From assembly GCA_008360955.1 (NCBI GenBank), contig LUCM01001554.1, positions 86,716 through 150,715 on the forward strand: 64,000 bases of DNA. Reading direction: 5' to 3'. Below the pieces are notes generated by a model. The model saw only the letters and a list, made by a program, of their open reading frames with translations. It searched no databases and was not told the DNA's origin. Of the stretch, positions 35,660-49,800 are shown piece after piece. The position numbers and the translations under genes were made by a program. The stretch's first letter is position 1. Each line of letters starts with the position of its first letter. This DNA comes from Fasciolopsis buskii. Taxonomy: Eukaryota; Platyhelminthes; Trematoda; Plagiorchiida; Fasciolidae.

Positions 35660-38600
35660 CTATCGTCCATTGAACTTCAGCACTACATGATCTGGGGCCC
35701 GTATTCACCAGCGGACGGGCAGAAGTACCGTCGGTAACTCAAGCTACATGCTTCCTACGATTGGGGGTTCTTTTAAAAGAACGACAGAAGCCTCGAAAAC
35801 TATGCATAGAGCTAAAGTTGATCCAGGCTAAATTGAAAATGAAAAACTTAAAGGTTAAACCTTAATCACAGCAGCCCAAGAACAGAGAAAGAGAGCAGTC
35901 TTATTCTTTGCAAACCAAGATTTTTACAGTTAAAGGTGTTATGCATTTCTTAGTTGCTAAAGTTATGGTCCGAAATACTGTCAACTACCTTACACAAATT
36001 TTTTGATTTTAATGATTTACCGTTAACACTATAGAGACAACAACGCAGTCCATTTAAAAGTCACCCAAACAAGTCATGCGACACGGTTTAGCTGACTAAA
36101 ATACCAAAGAACATTTCCAAACTAGACGTAACAACCGGTACTGGTGATGTTCGTCTAGCGCTAGTTAGTCGACTGTCGCATCTGAGCTTTTATTTGAAGT
36201 CTCTATGTAGGTTCGGTGACCCGATTGCCCATTGCATTGCGTAAAATGAAAGAATATACTTTTTAACATATCCAACTTCTGATCAATAAGTACCCGCGCA
36301 CCATGACAAATAACATTCTCGTCAGTCTTTGAACAGCCTCGGCTAAAATATTCATATCGAAAAATCTCTTGGTAATTAACTATCAAAACTACGTTGTTAA
36401 TAGCTATACAACTTTGGCATCTCTCAACTTATTTCGCAAATATGCCAAATTTATTTAGAAATGTCATTTGACTTACTTCTTGAGCTCTCGTTTGTGCAAA
36501 TCTGAGATGTGATCTAGCTTGCATCAGAGCATTTGCTCAAACGTGCTGCAAGTAGCATTAATTTCCTGTGCAATGCTCAGAAATCTGGGACCAGATGTAC
36601 TCCTGAGAACTCCAGTGAAACAAAGGCATGTTCTCATCCGATTCCGAATACATTTTGAGGCAAATCTGAATACCTTTGATTCTGCTGCGTATTACCGCGG
36701 GAAATGGTATGGTCATCAGCAAGATCATCAATAAATTTGATGGGTTTCGGTGAAAATTAGGTGTTTTTCTCCAGCGGTATTTACCTGGAGTTTAAATCTC
36801 TGGTTTTGTTATACTACTATTGACTTGTTCAGTAAGTAAGACGTACATAGCAACTTGTTTTTGTCTAGTAGATCAGTTGCAATGGTGATCACTAGAAAAA
36901 TTAATTTGTCCAAGATTTTGCTCACTGGATGTGCGTAAATAAAACTCTCTAAAATTTTCCTACATTTTCGAAGTGAAAAAGAACACCGGTTATTTATAGA
37001 AAACCGAAATTTGAATAGTAAACATAAGTTTCTTATTGGTTATTTGGTCGTGGAATGATGACGTGCATTTCGACGATGGAAGCCATAAAACCCCTCTAGC
37101 CAAAGGTACATACCCATTGTGCCTCGGACGTGATTGGGACTTGGTTTAGATGAACCATTATTTCCATTACAACATCCGGACAAACAGCCATCAACAAAGC
37201 AATAACACGTGACCAACAAAAAAGAAAACTATCGAACAAGGCCAATTCAGCTGTACTACTATGCCCCACTCTATTTGCTCCGAAGTGTCTATTATGACGA
37301 TTTCCGGAAAATAGGATATTTCTCAGGTCTGATTCTTACTGAGTGATCTGGTTTCTTAATAAGAAATACGGTGCCAGCACATCCGGTTTACCTTTGATTT
37401 CTTCTACCTTACACTTCCGTTAATGATGAAAAGGCTATATATATATATATACTCATTTATATAGTATTTGGAATGTAATTGAAGACCACCTGACGGTCGC
37501 CAAATGGGAAACCTGACTGTTGACAAAAGTAAGGTTCGAATATTGATTTTGTTACTCCACAATTTCGACGAAAAGATTACCAACGATCAAGGTAGATCCG
37601 TGGAGCGAAAAACTGGGGGAGATAATGTCGATAAAAATGTACATTTGCCCTTCATCACTCATCCTAAGTGTGTAATTTGAGTGATTCTATACGCGCAGTT
37701 GTAAGCATTAAACCGTCCCTATGTAGATCCTGACAAATTACCAGTTCTTGAACGCGATCTCAAAAATCTTAGCACTGAATTTTGTCATCGGATCTTGGCA
37801 AATATTTTCATTTCGGCTCATGAGAATTCGCTCACACAGAGGGTTCAACCGGCTGCAAACAAATTAAAGTACCTGTAGATTTAGAACGATATTTAGTGAT
37901 TCTTCAAATATCTGGTGCAGACTGTTCCGTTATATTGATTGTCCTAGTCAACGTGGGTGCATGAAATTAGTGGATGGAGCATACGGAAGAACAGTCAGTT
38001 TTTGGAAACCGTTATATTCACAGAATCGCCCATGCTTGATGGAATGATTACAACTTCAAAGCTGAAGTTAGGCGTAGAAGTCAATCATCAAAAGATGTAC
38101 CGAGTCCGAACAGATTAAGTTAGCTGTGACTTTCATTTTTTGCAACAAAGGATAGATTCACCCGCTTTATGTAAGTGACAATTAGAAGTTGGGTCAGTTG
38201 AGTTAGTATTTGATGTGATTTGACCACAGACATTGGCTTTGTAGGTCCACCAAGGTGCATGACCTGGTGTCCAGGAGACCGTCGGGTTCAAGTGAGCAGA
38301 AACGTGGGATTAGGGAGCGAACACTGTAAGTTAAAATCTTCGTACTAGCAATCACTTCTTCGCTCGAAAGTATCCATTAGTCCACAAGCACTCCTTCAAG
38401 CAGTATCTTGATTTGCAGTCAGTGAAGGGAAGCAAAATAGAATTTCGTAATTTATTTTGCCCGACAGGGTGATTTGGGACGTGGGACGGCACGGTCAAGT
38501 GCCATGTTTAATAAAACTTTTAGACGCACCCGTTTAACTCATTTACACAAGCTTAGCTTGTTATTTTTCAGTTATTTATCCCATGTTCTGCAGTTTGCGT

Positions 38601-39340
38601 GCATCACACGGATTAAGAAGATGAAGCAATAACGCATCGAAAATGTCGAAACATATGGATGCAAGGTAATTCGTTAAAAAGGTTTGGACAAACAGAACGT
38701 AGTTCGGTTCTTGTTCTCTTAGGAGATCGATATCTTGCCTTTCATCACAGCTGACAATGGTACCCATTCAATAGTGGTGTCTTCTTGACTGACCAATAAA
38801 TGTTCCCAATTGAGACGGCTAGTTCTGCCGATCAAAACAATGAAATTGTTAGGTTTCATGTCAGAACCAAAGGTATTTCACAGCGCTCCGGGAAAATGAT
38901 GCGCCATTTGATGTTTTCAACCGGTAACCTACCTTGAAAAAGGGTGCACACGGTAATCAAAACGTCAGCTTATTACAGCGTTCCCGACCGCGCTGTTCTC
39001 ACATCTCAAAAAGTTCAGATCTTTAGTTAGCGCTTTACGGACTGTCTTTACACTAGTTCAAAGTGGCTGCTTACAAAGGGAAGTTATAAATCAGTGGCCA
39101 AGATTAGAAGCCTTTAATTATAACGGCTTATAGTATGGTTCATTGCGCATCTCCAACCTAGCAAACGAGCCACCTGTTCATTCTTACGCAGGCTACTATG
39201 AATTATCCGAGTAGCGTAAAGAGTAAATCAACTTTTTTCCTGGGAATTTCATTCTAGTTTGCCGTGGCCGTCTACCACGGGAACGAGGTTAGTTACTACA
39301 TCTAGGTCACTAGTGAGGATCTTTTCCGGGTGACGGAAAA
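35660..39340. other. Unassigned stretch
   Basis: Small frames only (up to 73 codons). A (TA)n tract lies at 37436-37451. A tRNA-like look at 38260-38310 was rejected. Nothing else is supported. Confidence 0.5.
37436..37451. repeat. (TA)n microsatellite
   Basis: A short alternating TA tract. Confidence 0.85.
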
Positions 39341-39344
39341 TTAG

Positions 39345-39360
39345 CCAGCAAATTTGCTGG
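39345..39360. repeat. Perfect 16-bp palindrome
   Basis: CCAGCAAATTTGCTGG is its own reverse complement. It is too short to assign a role. Chance, a binding site for a dimeric protein, or a hairpin are all possible. Confidence 0.8.
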
Positions 39361-39364
39361 AATT

Positions 39365-42300
39365 TAGGCATTGGGTGTTGCAGATAAAACAATATTACAC
39401 AAATTTTGGGCGAAAATTTTCAAAGCGACCACCAACTTTGATAGAAAATATGATATTTGTTTGGTTTTCCATGCCACAGTGAGTGGTAGGGACACCATGA
39501 CGAGTAATTCACTTTCAAACCATGCGTCTCTTTTCCTAATTTTAGGGAATGATATAAGTAGTAAATTAAAAAGAAACAAGTCAGTTCTTAAAAACAATTG
39601 CGTCATGCTCAGACCGATTCAGCATTCAAACGTCATAAGTTGTTCGTAAGGTTCATGTCCGTCTTAAACTTCAGCAGAAAGAAAACATCTGTCCTGCCAC
39701 TTACATGCCACCAATCCTTCCCTACTAGTCTTAATTTTTATTACGATTGCAGATTCTATTTATTGTACGATTAAAATAAAGGTAACACTTGAATAGGAAG
39801 TCTTTTTTGGTTGATGACTCTACTACCTCCAACTTGTTATATAGTTTTGCCTTATTCTCGGGTGGAAAGACCGATATTTTGCAATGCCACAGTGACTAGT
39901 CAGGGTCTTTTCTAGCCTGCTGCTTTTGATCGTGTGCCTGGCTTTAGGCTTGAATGAATGGAGAATTGTCCTCGAGCCACCCGTATGCAAAAACAAGGTT
40001 GCTCGAATCGGGTTTGTTCTTCTGACACTAAACGAAAACTATGCAAATAAGGCGCAAAAACCAAGTAATACCAAGTTTTCCTGAGAGCCGGAGTCTACGT
40101 GAAGGTCAGGATGACCAAAATGTATGAACTGTGGGAATGGATTTGCGCTTTACAAAATATAATAAGACTAGTGACCATCATATGAATAAGCAAAAAACAG
40201 TGGATTGGCAGGCTGTCAGACTATCGTAGGCTGAGCAGTAGAAAAAAAATCATCCATGCGTAGTCAATAATGGTCGATTGGATTAAATCCATACACTAAA
40301 GCGAATGAGACCGTTGCACAGTTGTTCCCTTGAGCCACATCAGCAGGGCTTTCTTCGTGTGTTTTCAAGACAGATACCAATCTACCAAATATACAAGAGA
40401 GACCACGGACGAGGATCCAAAGCGATGCTTCTCGTACACTTGAAACTTGTTTGGATTGACAAATATCCGGTCGATATGGATTTTCTGTTTCAGGCTCGTG
40501 TCCTGTTGCCTGAGATCGTTCCGGTCGAGATCTTTCTAGTCAAAAAAGTTTCCCGTAAATAGTCATGCATTTGGCCAGGGGACAAAGCAAAACTATAAAA
40601 AAATAAGGGGCAAACGTTAACAGGAAAACCAGTGATTTGACTTAATGAATGGATTTTCAAAACCGATAAATTGATCTCACAAGCCCGCAAGCAAGAAAGT
40701 AGGTAACCGATCAGCCAAATCTATGACCATCCAACAAACGAACCAGTGACTCAATAAGCTAGACAATCCACAAACCAATTAGCCACACAGGAGGCTAAAT
40801 TGGAAAAAGCATGAATGTGTTCTCCAAAAAATAATTATGTTAGGTGTAAAATCAGTTTTCCATCACCTAGTTGGTATACTGATAAAGCATTAGGTCAGAA
40901 CTCAAAAGTAGTACCATTCCTTTTTTATTCATTTCCGTTAATCGGGTGACTTTTGAACTTCTCTCTCGGACTTCAATACACATTCCTCTGTAGTTGTGAG
41001 GGATTTCGGTTATTGCACAGGGTACTCCAGAGTTGGAAGTCAGTAGGAAAATACGAAGGTATCAGATACTCGGCAGTTTGGAGGAACGAGGAGGGAGGAG
41101 AAGAATTACAAAAGGACGATTAGAATACGAAAGAAGCAGATGGTATAAGGCGAACTGTTACGTCTGCGAAATCGCATCCTACGTCCACGTTGGAGAGGTC
41201 TAGGAAGTTGTGTGAACGGATTTTCTAATATAGGAGAAAATTTGGAGGACACCAGTTCAAATAAGGATAGGTGAAAACCGTTGACTGTTGCAAACCTCGA
41301 AATGAATTCTGCTCCCATAGACCAAGTACTAACGTCGGTCAACCCAGGAAATAGCTAATGATAAGTGCAAGTACACTCAAAATTACCAACCAGTACATTC
41401 AGGTGACTACCTAGCAGGGAGACTAGAAATGTCCAGCACAGGCTAGGAAACTGTCGCTTTGAGGACCTAGCAATTGATGGCAAAATTATTTTCTAGTTAG
41501 CGCAACAAACCAATCCAGTTTTACCCACTTTTATCCAACAAGTGTATCGCTGTTCGGCAGGAAGTCGCGACCAGTCGAAGGTTGGCGAACAGAGAAGTGA
41601 TCGGCTGTAGTTTCAAATTTGAAGCCTCCAAGTGTCGCCCAGGTATGAAGGCCTTCACAATGATCAACTGATCATCTTTCCTACCTTCCGTTTTAGCCTT
41701 AAAACAGAATAAGTAAGAATTTTGTTGTGGATAGACGAATGGATTACAGGACTTTCATGCACATGAGGTAAACTCTAAATAACCAGCTTAAAGGCAATTT
41801 CTGATCTATCCTTATTTTGCACATGCTTTGAATCTAGAACGACTATCACGAGATTCACAAGGTCATTAGCTTTCTTAGTCTCATTATTAATAAGTTTATG
41901 GCACGAATTTTGTCCATTTACTTCTTCAAACCGAGCAGAGTAATTTGGAGACATAATAATAGTAACATTGATAATAATCATTTTTCACTAATCATATTCT
42001 TGATACAGGCTGCTGGCGGCTGATAAAATAGTGGAATAAAAAAATATCAGACAAACAGATTATTTCCCACCCCTCATGAATGTGACATAAACCAGTACTT
42101 TATATACGATGGTAAGTACATTACAATAAAACAGACAACTCTAGCAATTACGTCTGAGAACGAGACTAAGAGAGTGCAATAAATCTCGTTAGAAATATCT
42201 TTGTGTGATATAGCGGAATTTCCATTCTTACTAATGTTCAAATCCAGATAATCAATAATTCAATCACTTAAAGCGAATCATATTTCCGTTTGCCATACTG

Positions 42301-44520
42301 CAAATTTCTCTTTGACGATAATACTACTATTTTTGAGTGTTTGATAGCAATGCAAACTATGCTCGAGATTAGCAAATTTGGGAATATCTAATACATTTAG
42401 TGTGTGATGCTTATGAAAAGCAACTGGTATTCTTAGACTTATAACTCTCCATCATATTTGTGTAAAACGACGTTAAATAAGCACGAAGAGCGGAAGGTAG
42501 TTTGAAGTGAACACCCGAACTCCACAGATTTTTCTCAGATTTAGAATCTAACATCCGACTTTTAACTGTTCAGACCCACTCAACCATAAGATCCGATTAA
42601 AATTGTTTGTCGTCTAGTCCATTTATCCGAAATTTCCTACATTTAGTTTGATTTACGACTCGAATCGGTCATCATCTATTGGGATGCTGCCTAGTCACCT
42701 CAAACATATGGATATTTTTGTAGAATAAGATATCAAGATCAAATTTCCCATCATTTCCTCTGCAGGATTTGGCATAATCGAGGTAATACGGAATCGTCTG
42801 CGCAGACATTTGACAAACAATATTTTCTTGTTGACTTCATTTTTGCTAATCTAGTTTTGCCCTGTCTGTTTGTCAAAAGATCAACAACAATCAGTACCGT
42901 GTTTCGATTGATCGCCAACTGACCCATCACCCTGTCCTTAATCTTTAACTAGGCTTAGATTTAAAATATGCGTAACATTTATGGGGCAATTTGATTCTCC
43001 GGGCCACGGTTGTTTCGATCTTCAGCTTCTCGAGCTAAGACTGTCGTTCGCATGGTGGTTAGCTCAAAATTGACGAATTCTCCCTATGTAAAAAGCATAT
43101 CGAAGTTTTTGTGTACTGTCCGACAGGGCTAAGTAACTCAAATTCAATTGCTAAGAGGCGAAATCTCATCTTAAAACTAGTAGTTTCGCTGCAACCTGTC
43201 TCCATTAGGCTGACCGCCCTGTGAGAGGATGCAATTCTTGTCTTGTACGAGGCAAAATCAAAACCGGCCATTCCCTTAGTTACCAGTGTTATTGCGATGA
43301 TGGACCACGATCAGCAAGTCACGATTATTAAACAGTCAGGCGCAATCCGTTCGCAGAAAATCGAGAAAGCTTTTCGACAGCAAAAGCACAATGAGACTGC
43401 TTTCATACCGGTCACTTACTGCCAGTTGACGTCGGATCCTGAGTGCATGACAAGATTGAAGAGGTGCAGGCTGAATGGAAACAAGATGGGTTTGCAAACC
43501 CAAACAAAATGGACAGTCCGGTCTCGGCAAACAGCGATCTAAGCCATGTCGTGTTGAAAGTCAATTAGCAATGCACAAAATTCAAGTGGTGACTCAGGAA
43601 TCCGATGATATATATGGGTGCCACAAGAGTGTGAATGTGGATGCATTATTTTCATAAATCTGTTTGGGTTTCGCTGGTGAAGTGTGATCTGTGTCGGCCT
43701 GACGTGAATTTTCTCGTCAGGGCCATGGGGGCTGGGTTGTTGTTGACTAACATCGATCGTTGGAGGTTGGAAGCAGAAGTGAGTAGTAGCTTGCACGAAT
43801 GTCGTTTCGCGTCTAGGGCAGAATCCTTGTGTAGATGGGCGCATAAAGTACTCCAAATGCGGTGTCCTAGCCAGACTACAAGTCTATCATAAGAACAGTT
43901 GATGACTAGGTATAAGAGGGTCTGAAATTCTCTTCCATGTATTCCTAAGCTGACAGTATGGAAAAATATGCGCCATTTACCATATAGTTTCAAACCCTTG
44001 AGTAGGATTTTAATTAACAAGACCCGGCAGACTGTTCGACTGCCAATAATGCGCACTCCCCAATAGCTTTGTGTGAGACACGCGACCGAATCGGAGAGAC
44101 CGCAGACAAATCATCGGGATTTTTCACACCGAAAGGAACACGAAGTCGGTCGAACCAAAAGCACAGAGGTTCCATTTCCCGAACAGAAACTCTACCAAAC
44201 AATTAGTTGCTGTAGGATATCTCATTGTTTCAATTAACATCGCATACTGCGGGCGTCAAGCATACTGAATGACAGTACACCATTAATGAATTTGAAGCCG
44301 TAGCTGTAGAATGGTGTTAACCTAACTTTTGATGCATTAATTGAAACCCTAAGTAATCAAAAGAAATCACTTCAGTTTGGCAGGAAACTGAAATATATGA
44401 CAACCAAGAAATTCTCCAAGACATATTCGTTACAAAACCAGATATTGGCTACTATTTTTCTATTTTCTGATTGCTGATAAGCTCACTAGCATCGTAAACG
44501 TGGGACAGTATATGTATATA
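39365..44520. other. Unassigned stretch
   Basis: The antisense pair at 39364-39649 (80 and 92 codons) and overlapping frames at 43.2-44.1 kb (99-134 codons) show no domains. The 43-44 kb block is somewhat more GC-rich, but no family is recognised. No simple repeat of note. Confidence 0.45.
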
Positions 44521-44524
44521 TCTT

Positions 44525-44715
44525 TTATCTTTTGCATCCTTTATTAATGAATTAACAATGTACACCACTTTTCAGGAAGGGGGCCGCGGCCAGCAGAGGG
44601 CTGCCACATGGGGAAGTTGACCGGTGTTGGGGGGACTCGAACCGGCGACCTTCGCATCCACATGCCACGATCTTCGCGTGGCCACCGCCATGTGCACGCA
44701 CTGGAAGAGACACCA
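44525..44715 (-). repeat. tRNA-derived SINE, copy 2
   Basis: On the minus strand an A-box-like TGGCGGTGGCCACG (44677-44690) and a B-box GGTTCGAGTCC (44633-44643) form a tRNA-derived head. The body follows: GCAGCCCTCTGCTGGCCGC, a C-rich run, CTGAAAA, ATTGTT and TTCATTAATAAAGGA. It matches the copy at 14.7-14.9 kb block by block and on the same strand. The B box here is closer to consensus, whereas the A box is better kept in the other copy. Frames in this interval (66 and 62 codons) are incidental. Confidence 0.78.
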
Positions 44716-44719
44716 CAAC

Positions 44720-45025
44720 TCGTAGAGATGCTAATTGCATACAAGCCTACTTAGGGGTCGGGAATTCTGATTGCCTCATAGTGCGTTAGACACGGAACAT
44801 TATGCATCATGGGCAATTCTGACAGTCATTTTCACATTTTCTTGGTCATCGGTAGGAAAGCCTTGGGTGTATGCAAACCGCAACCTCTTGTGCACTAGGA
44901 AGAACACTTTGGATCACGATTCAGCCGATCTTCAGTGCTGGCCTTTCCAACAACCACTTCGGTACACTTCCCCTTGTCTGCTTCGGGGATCCACCTTCTG
45001 GGATAGAGCACTATGAAAATTCAAG
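44720..45025. other. Short unassigned flank
   Basis: An 81-codon plus frame with no recognisable domain lies between the SINE and the RTE fragment. Confidence 0.4.
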
Positions 45026-45029
45026 CATT

Positions 45030-46060
45030 AAAATGCCGTAAGTTTCCGGGATCGGATAACCTTTATCCAAATCTATTAAAATGGTGATACGGGGATTCAT
45101 TAGAGATACTCAGGTTTCTCTTTCGAGGGTCTAGTATTCTGGTCAAGTCCTCTCGTCAGTGGGTGAAAAGATGATTGCACCAAACTAAGAACTGCGATAA
45201 CCCCATAAAATTATCCCATTCCCGATAGCAGCAAACTAGTTAACGTTTGCTATACTTTTCGGGTTGTACGACCTACATAACGAAGGAAGTCATCAGGAGC
45301 AAACTGGGTTTCGTGCCGGTCGTGGAGTAGCCGATCAAATCTCCACCCCCATCTGCTGGAAGCATTGTTTTGCTTCCTAACAGTGAATGATCTTTATGTT
45401 CTTAAAAATTAGTCCAGCCTTTGACTCCATCGGTAGGTTTTTATTATTACATTGTGTACTGAGTGGTGATACATCATTGTTTCCCGAAAAATATGACAAG
45501 ACTATCACTTATCTCAGCCTCATTTCAACTTTGCCGTACTGGATGCTCAAAAAAGCTTTGTCTTGTCTGTTATACAGGGGAATCGAACCCCTTGCATGGA
45601 ACAGAATTTAAGACTTAGGTTATGGTGCTGATATTGCCTTGATGATCAGCATTGTACAAATATTCAACACGTGGGTTGGTTTAAGTTTCCAAATGGAGCT
45701 TATATTTAGCATCTCTAAAGGACGAGATACATTCTTGAGAGTGACATGAGCTTGTGATTGAATTCATCCTTTTCAGTGACGACTGAGAAGTAGTCGATAA
45801 CTTCAGGTACCTGAGAAGCTAGTTTATACCTCGTAGTTGTCGCGAACCTCCGACATCTGCAAAGCTAAAACTTCATTAAAAGGAGGGCGTACAGCGCAAC
45901 GATTCGCAGTGTTCTTTCTTACGGCTGGAAGACCCGGTCCTTTCTTGTTGAAGATGTTTGAAAGCTCTCTACAATCGACCACAGCTTTCTCTGAAACACT
46001 GTCTGAGTCAGGCAAAAACACCGGGTGACCAATGACTAGATGAGTCGCCATGACCAGGGT
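45030..46060 (+). pseudogene. RTE-like LINE reverse transcriptase fragment, plus strand
   Basis: Pieces of an RTE-like RT occur in order on the plus strand in shifting frames. They are KMP-FPGSDNLYP (the KAPGPDGL motif), a degraded fingers region around 45190-45330 (SKLGFVP, cf. QAGFRPG), and DLGYGADIALM at 45612-45644. VDNFRYLRS (45793-45819) corresponds to the F.YLGS motif. RAYSATIRSVLSYGWKTRSF (45884 onward) then LVEDV matches the thumb/C-terminal VRAVLLYGCETWPLR.EDV segment, and QKHRVTND ends it. The catalytic YADD has become YGAD (45621-45632), so the first of the paired aspartates is lost. Frameshifts and stops are numerous. The endonuclease and 5' end are absent. The C-terminal wording is the most family-specific part. 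Confidence 0.82.
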
Positions 46061-46064
46061 GAGT

Positions 46065-49000
46065 ATAGTAGCCAACTGATCGAGATAAATCGCTCTACAC
46101 CACCTGTGGTGGCTTCGGCATGCATTGCATATTCATTCACACAACCCATTTTTCGTATATTTTTCTACATGTTGTTCAATGTTTGGAAGAAGTGACGTGG
46201 CATTCAGGCTGTGAGTAGACGCAGAACTATAAGAAGCTAACCTCGGTTTTGGCGTGGACTGATGTTTCCCGTCTTTTTGGCTGGGACCGAAGAGATTAGT
46301 GTAGGTCACACGCGCTGAAATATACTGTTCAAAATCGAAGTCAGTGTTGTGACTGATATGTGGCTTGTTGTCGAGCCCAAATTTGCCATAGAAAATAAGG
46401 AACTGACAAAATATAACAATCTGCGTGCGGAGAAAACAAAAAAGTACTTTTACTTGTCTCCAGTCTATTTGTTCATTCCAGTAGTCCTTCCCTTTGTACT
46501 TATTCAGCGCCGTTTCGTTAGGACCATGCTTCTTTTCTGCTCAGTGTAATTTCTGCCCACTGAGCACGCTTAAGATCGTGGAATTCGGTTTTCTTATGTT
46601 TTTTTCTCGTTATTGTACTGGAATAATTTAAGGAATGCAATTTCAGCTAAGGAAAATCGAGTTTATCTCGGGTAATATACCGTGGGTATTTGGAACGTTT
46701 CGGCCACACACCCAGAACATTTGATAAAAGCAACCAGCTGGTGACGAAATGGAGCGGTCGTCGTGGGTGAGAACTAAAAGCCAAAATCAGGTCCACTCAC
46801 TCAAACCTTCTGAGCCTTTTCGAGTTTGAATCCTCCTGACTTAGTTGGAATTTTAACCTTCAGTCAGATGTCCCTGAAGAACCTTCTATCTAGATTGACT
46901 GACACCCCGAACAGAGGCCAAACATTTTTATGTCACCGAAACCCCTACTACAAGTCGACTTGTCGATGATTAGAAAACTTCATCCCACAATTCCACGGGT
47001 CAACTACCCTACAGTAAAACATAATCCGTCAACCCAGCCAATTAGTTGAACAATTTTCATCCATATGATATGTAAATCAGTGAGCAGGGAAAGTTGAAAT
47101 TATTTTTTGTGCTCTCTAAAGTTTCGTTTTTAAACCGTTTATCTCAAGACAGTGGCACGTGTAAAACTCAAAAAAACTATTGAAGATCGGACGATGTTAC
47201 GAATGCATGTTATTATGGTATTTAACAGCACTTTTTTATTCGTTTCTACAGTTCTGGGAGGAAGATTCCTCAGCTGTCGAACTGTCACTTCACCGTACTG
47301 CAAAACAGCCAGTTTATAAAGACGAACGGTCATCCCAAAAGCTGTCGATTCAAACGCATTCAGAACTGCCCTATATTTTAAAATCTGTTCATCGCAATCG
47401 TCAAATCTCAAGGCTTCAGTCGGTCCTCTTGACTCATGTCCATTCCCACCCGCTCAATCAAGCGAGAACGACCAAAATGGCCTCTGATAGGTAAAGACGA
47501 CTGTTTTCTTTATTTTTCATGGTCAGACTGTTCATATGGGTCCATAGGGGACAGAGCTCATTGGATTGTTGGCCTCTGTCTCTTGGGCATATTGCCTCTC
47601 ATTAGGTCTGTACTTCGACAGTCAACCTCGTCCGTTTCTGAGCGTATTGCAGACCAGACCACGTTTTTTACTGTTCCTGGCTTCCTGACTTGCAGTCACG
47701 CAGGACTTTGGCTGGTGCGCCATTTGCCAGGGTCCAGCCGGGCCTGTCGGATAACCCTGTTTCCCAGACATGATCTATCCTACTTCCCACATAACTTATG
47801 GGACCGAAACATAGCGGGTTTGCACTTATGGCACTAGCTCGCAGCCTCACGTTATACCTTGGCCAACTGTCTGACTCCGGTCATCCGGGTTACGATCTCA
47901 GTGACTGAAATCCCTCCTTTGAATGTAAGCTTACAGATTAATGAACACCAAGCTGAGGATGACAGTAGTATAGTGTGTCTGCCATGTGGGTTGTCGTTTG
48001 CGTCGGCCTCACGAGATTATAGCGGCTTAACAGTTCTCAGACGCTAACCTGGTTTACCTGCAAGCGAAATGCTGAAGTTTCGTGGTCATCGAAAAGTCTA
48101 TTTGTTGGAAGAATTTTGTCCCAACTACAAAAGCAAACAAGACTGACGTTGACTTTTTCATGCACGTGCGTGTGACGCCAAATGTCTGTTGGTCAAATGA
48201 ATTTGAGCGTTGTGAGTGAAAGTTGTACTCCCAAGTGTAGTCAGTCATTCAAGCAAGTTTAAGCAAACAGTGGCGGTGAGACGTGCCAACTGGGCCGGAA
48301 AGATAGCTTATTTGTTGCTTAATCACGGTGAAATATTTTCCGTTAGACTACTTGTAAGTAGTTGCAGAACGTTAATAGGAAACTTGTTCAAAAAATGACA
48401 TCAACAACTCAACAACACGGTTATCGCCGTTAACCTTTTTCAAGTAGAGTTTAATTGCAACAAAATCTCTGATTCTTAAATCACACAGGCTACATTAAAA
48501 ATATTAAACTATCCGTTGGCGGGGCTGACTAGATACTAGAACACGGGAGCCACTGAGGCCTGTCTCTCGTTCATGTGTGGGCTCAAATTAGGCGGTAATC
48601 AAAGACTTTAAGGGTTAATATATTTATTCGATAGTTTCAAAAATATCGTATCATCACACGCCGTCTTGACTGACGCCATGTAAAAAAACAAACCTTATCT
48701 TCGAAGATATGTCGAAGGACAATTTAATAGTTCACAGGCCACAACCTAAATTTGTCGAAAATAATCAATGAAATCGTGAATCGAGTTGACATTAATTAAC
48801 GGTTCACTCGTGTTAAATAATTTTTGGCATATCCAATTTACGAGGAATTTAAGAAAACTTCCTTAAAATGCAAAAGTAGACAATGGTTTTCTCACCCAGT
48901 ACGTTATAATCTATGATGAAGTGAAGAGAATCTTAATGAGTCTTATGAATAAAGTCTCACGACTGCTAACTTTACAGAGAACCAAAACTTCTGATCGATT

Positions 49001-49370
49001 CACAACAAGAGATAGATCGTCCAGTTTTCTCACTTAGGTTAGTCTTTGCAAGCATTCGACGAAGTACCCTGGGTGATTAAGCTTATAGTTTGTCTTGGAA
49101 AACCGCGCTCAGGTGAAACCACAGCCTTTCAAGGATCTTGGCTTGTGCTGCATGAACAATTTACACATGGGATGTTAAATCAGGAAGTTGGAGACTGGTA
49201 GAAACTCACCCTCGTGAAACGAATCTAGTTTCACGTACTATATGCTAGTCACCCGATATTTGAGCTTACAAATTTCGAGATGATGTTTAGAAATTACCGG
49301 AATCAATCAAGAAATTTCCTAACTAAATTGCGAAACCCAACAGGACGTTATAGCTGACTGTAACTGCAGG
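46065..49370. other. Unassigned stretch
   Basis: The plus frame 47436-47837 (133 codons) and others up to 104 codons carry no domain. Near 49213-49235 there is a small inverted repeat, CGTGAAAC / GTTTCACG with a 7-base loop. No repeat family recognised. Confidence 0.45.
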
Positions 49371-49377
49371 CGTCGCA

Positions 49378-49402
49378 TTGTATTGTATTGTATAGACTTT
49401 GA
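49378..49402 (-). repeat. Pentanucleotide 3' tail of the CR1-like LINE
   Basis: On the minus strand the element stops in three to four ACAAT/ATACA units. The other copy ends at the corresponding point (18261-18290) with the variant ACAAC/ACAATGC. A short tandem repeat in place of poly(A) is a known trait of CR1-group LINEs and marks the 3' terminus. Confidence 0.8.
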
Positions 49403-49800
49403 GTACACTAAATAATGTCTCGTTTCAGTCAAAAAATGAGGGTAAAATATAAAATAGGGGAAAAAAGAAATTAATAAGTAAAATAAAAAATACACTCATC
49501 GCCTTGTAAATACTGTAAAAGAACTCATCCAGGAATAATCATAACGCATTAGGGCAAGTTGCTCAGGAATTCGGCTGAAACCCGGCCACGGTTTGTCAAA
49601 ATTCGTGCTAAATATGGGACAGTGGAGTTCCTATAAATATTGATTCTGAAGGGTGTGGAACGAAAAGTGGATCTTTTCGAAATATGAGAGCGATGCTTTG
49701 AAAGATCGCTGTACAGAAAATGCGTGGGATCAGAAAGATATCTGTGCGCAAATTTCTCACATGCTGACAAGTGTTGATCACAGATTAAGGGACAATTCAA

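Noticed and set aside
38255..38310. Possible B box GGGTTCAAGTG near 38290
   Set aside because: No A box at a suitable distance upstream, and no second copy.
44544..44744. Two frames of 62-66 codons rich in Pro, Arg and Ser
   Set aside because: They are translations of the SINE copy, not genes.
47436..47837. 133-codon plus frame
   Set aside because: No recognisable domain, and other frames of similar quality overlap it.
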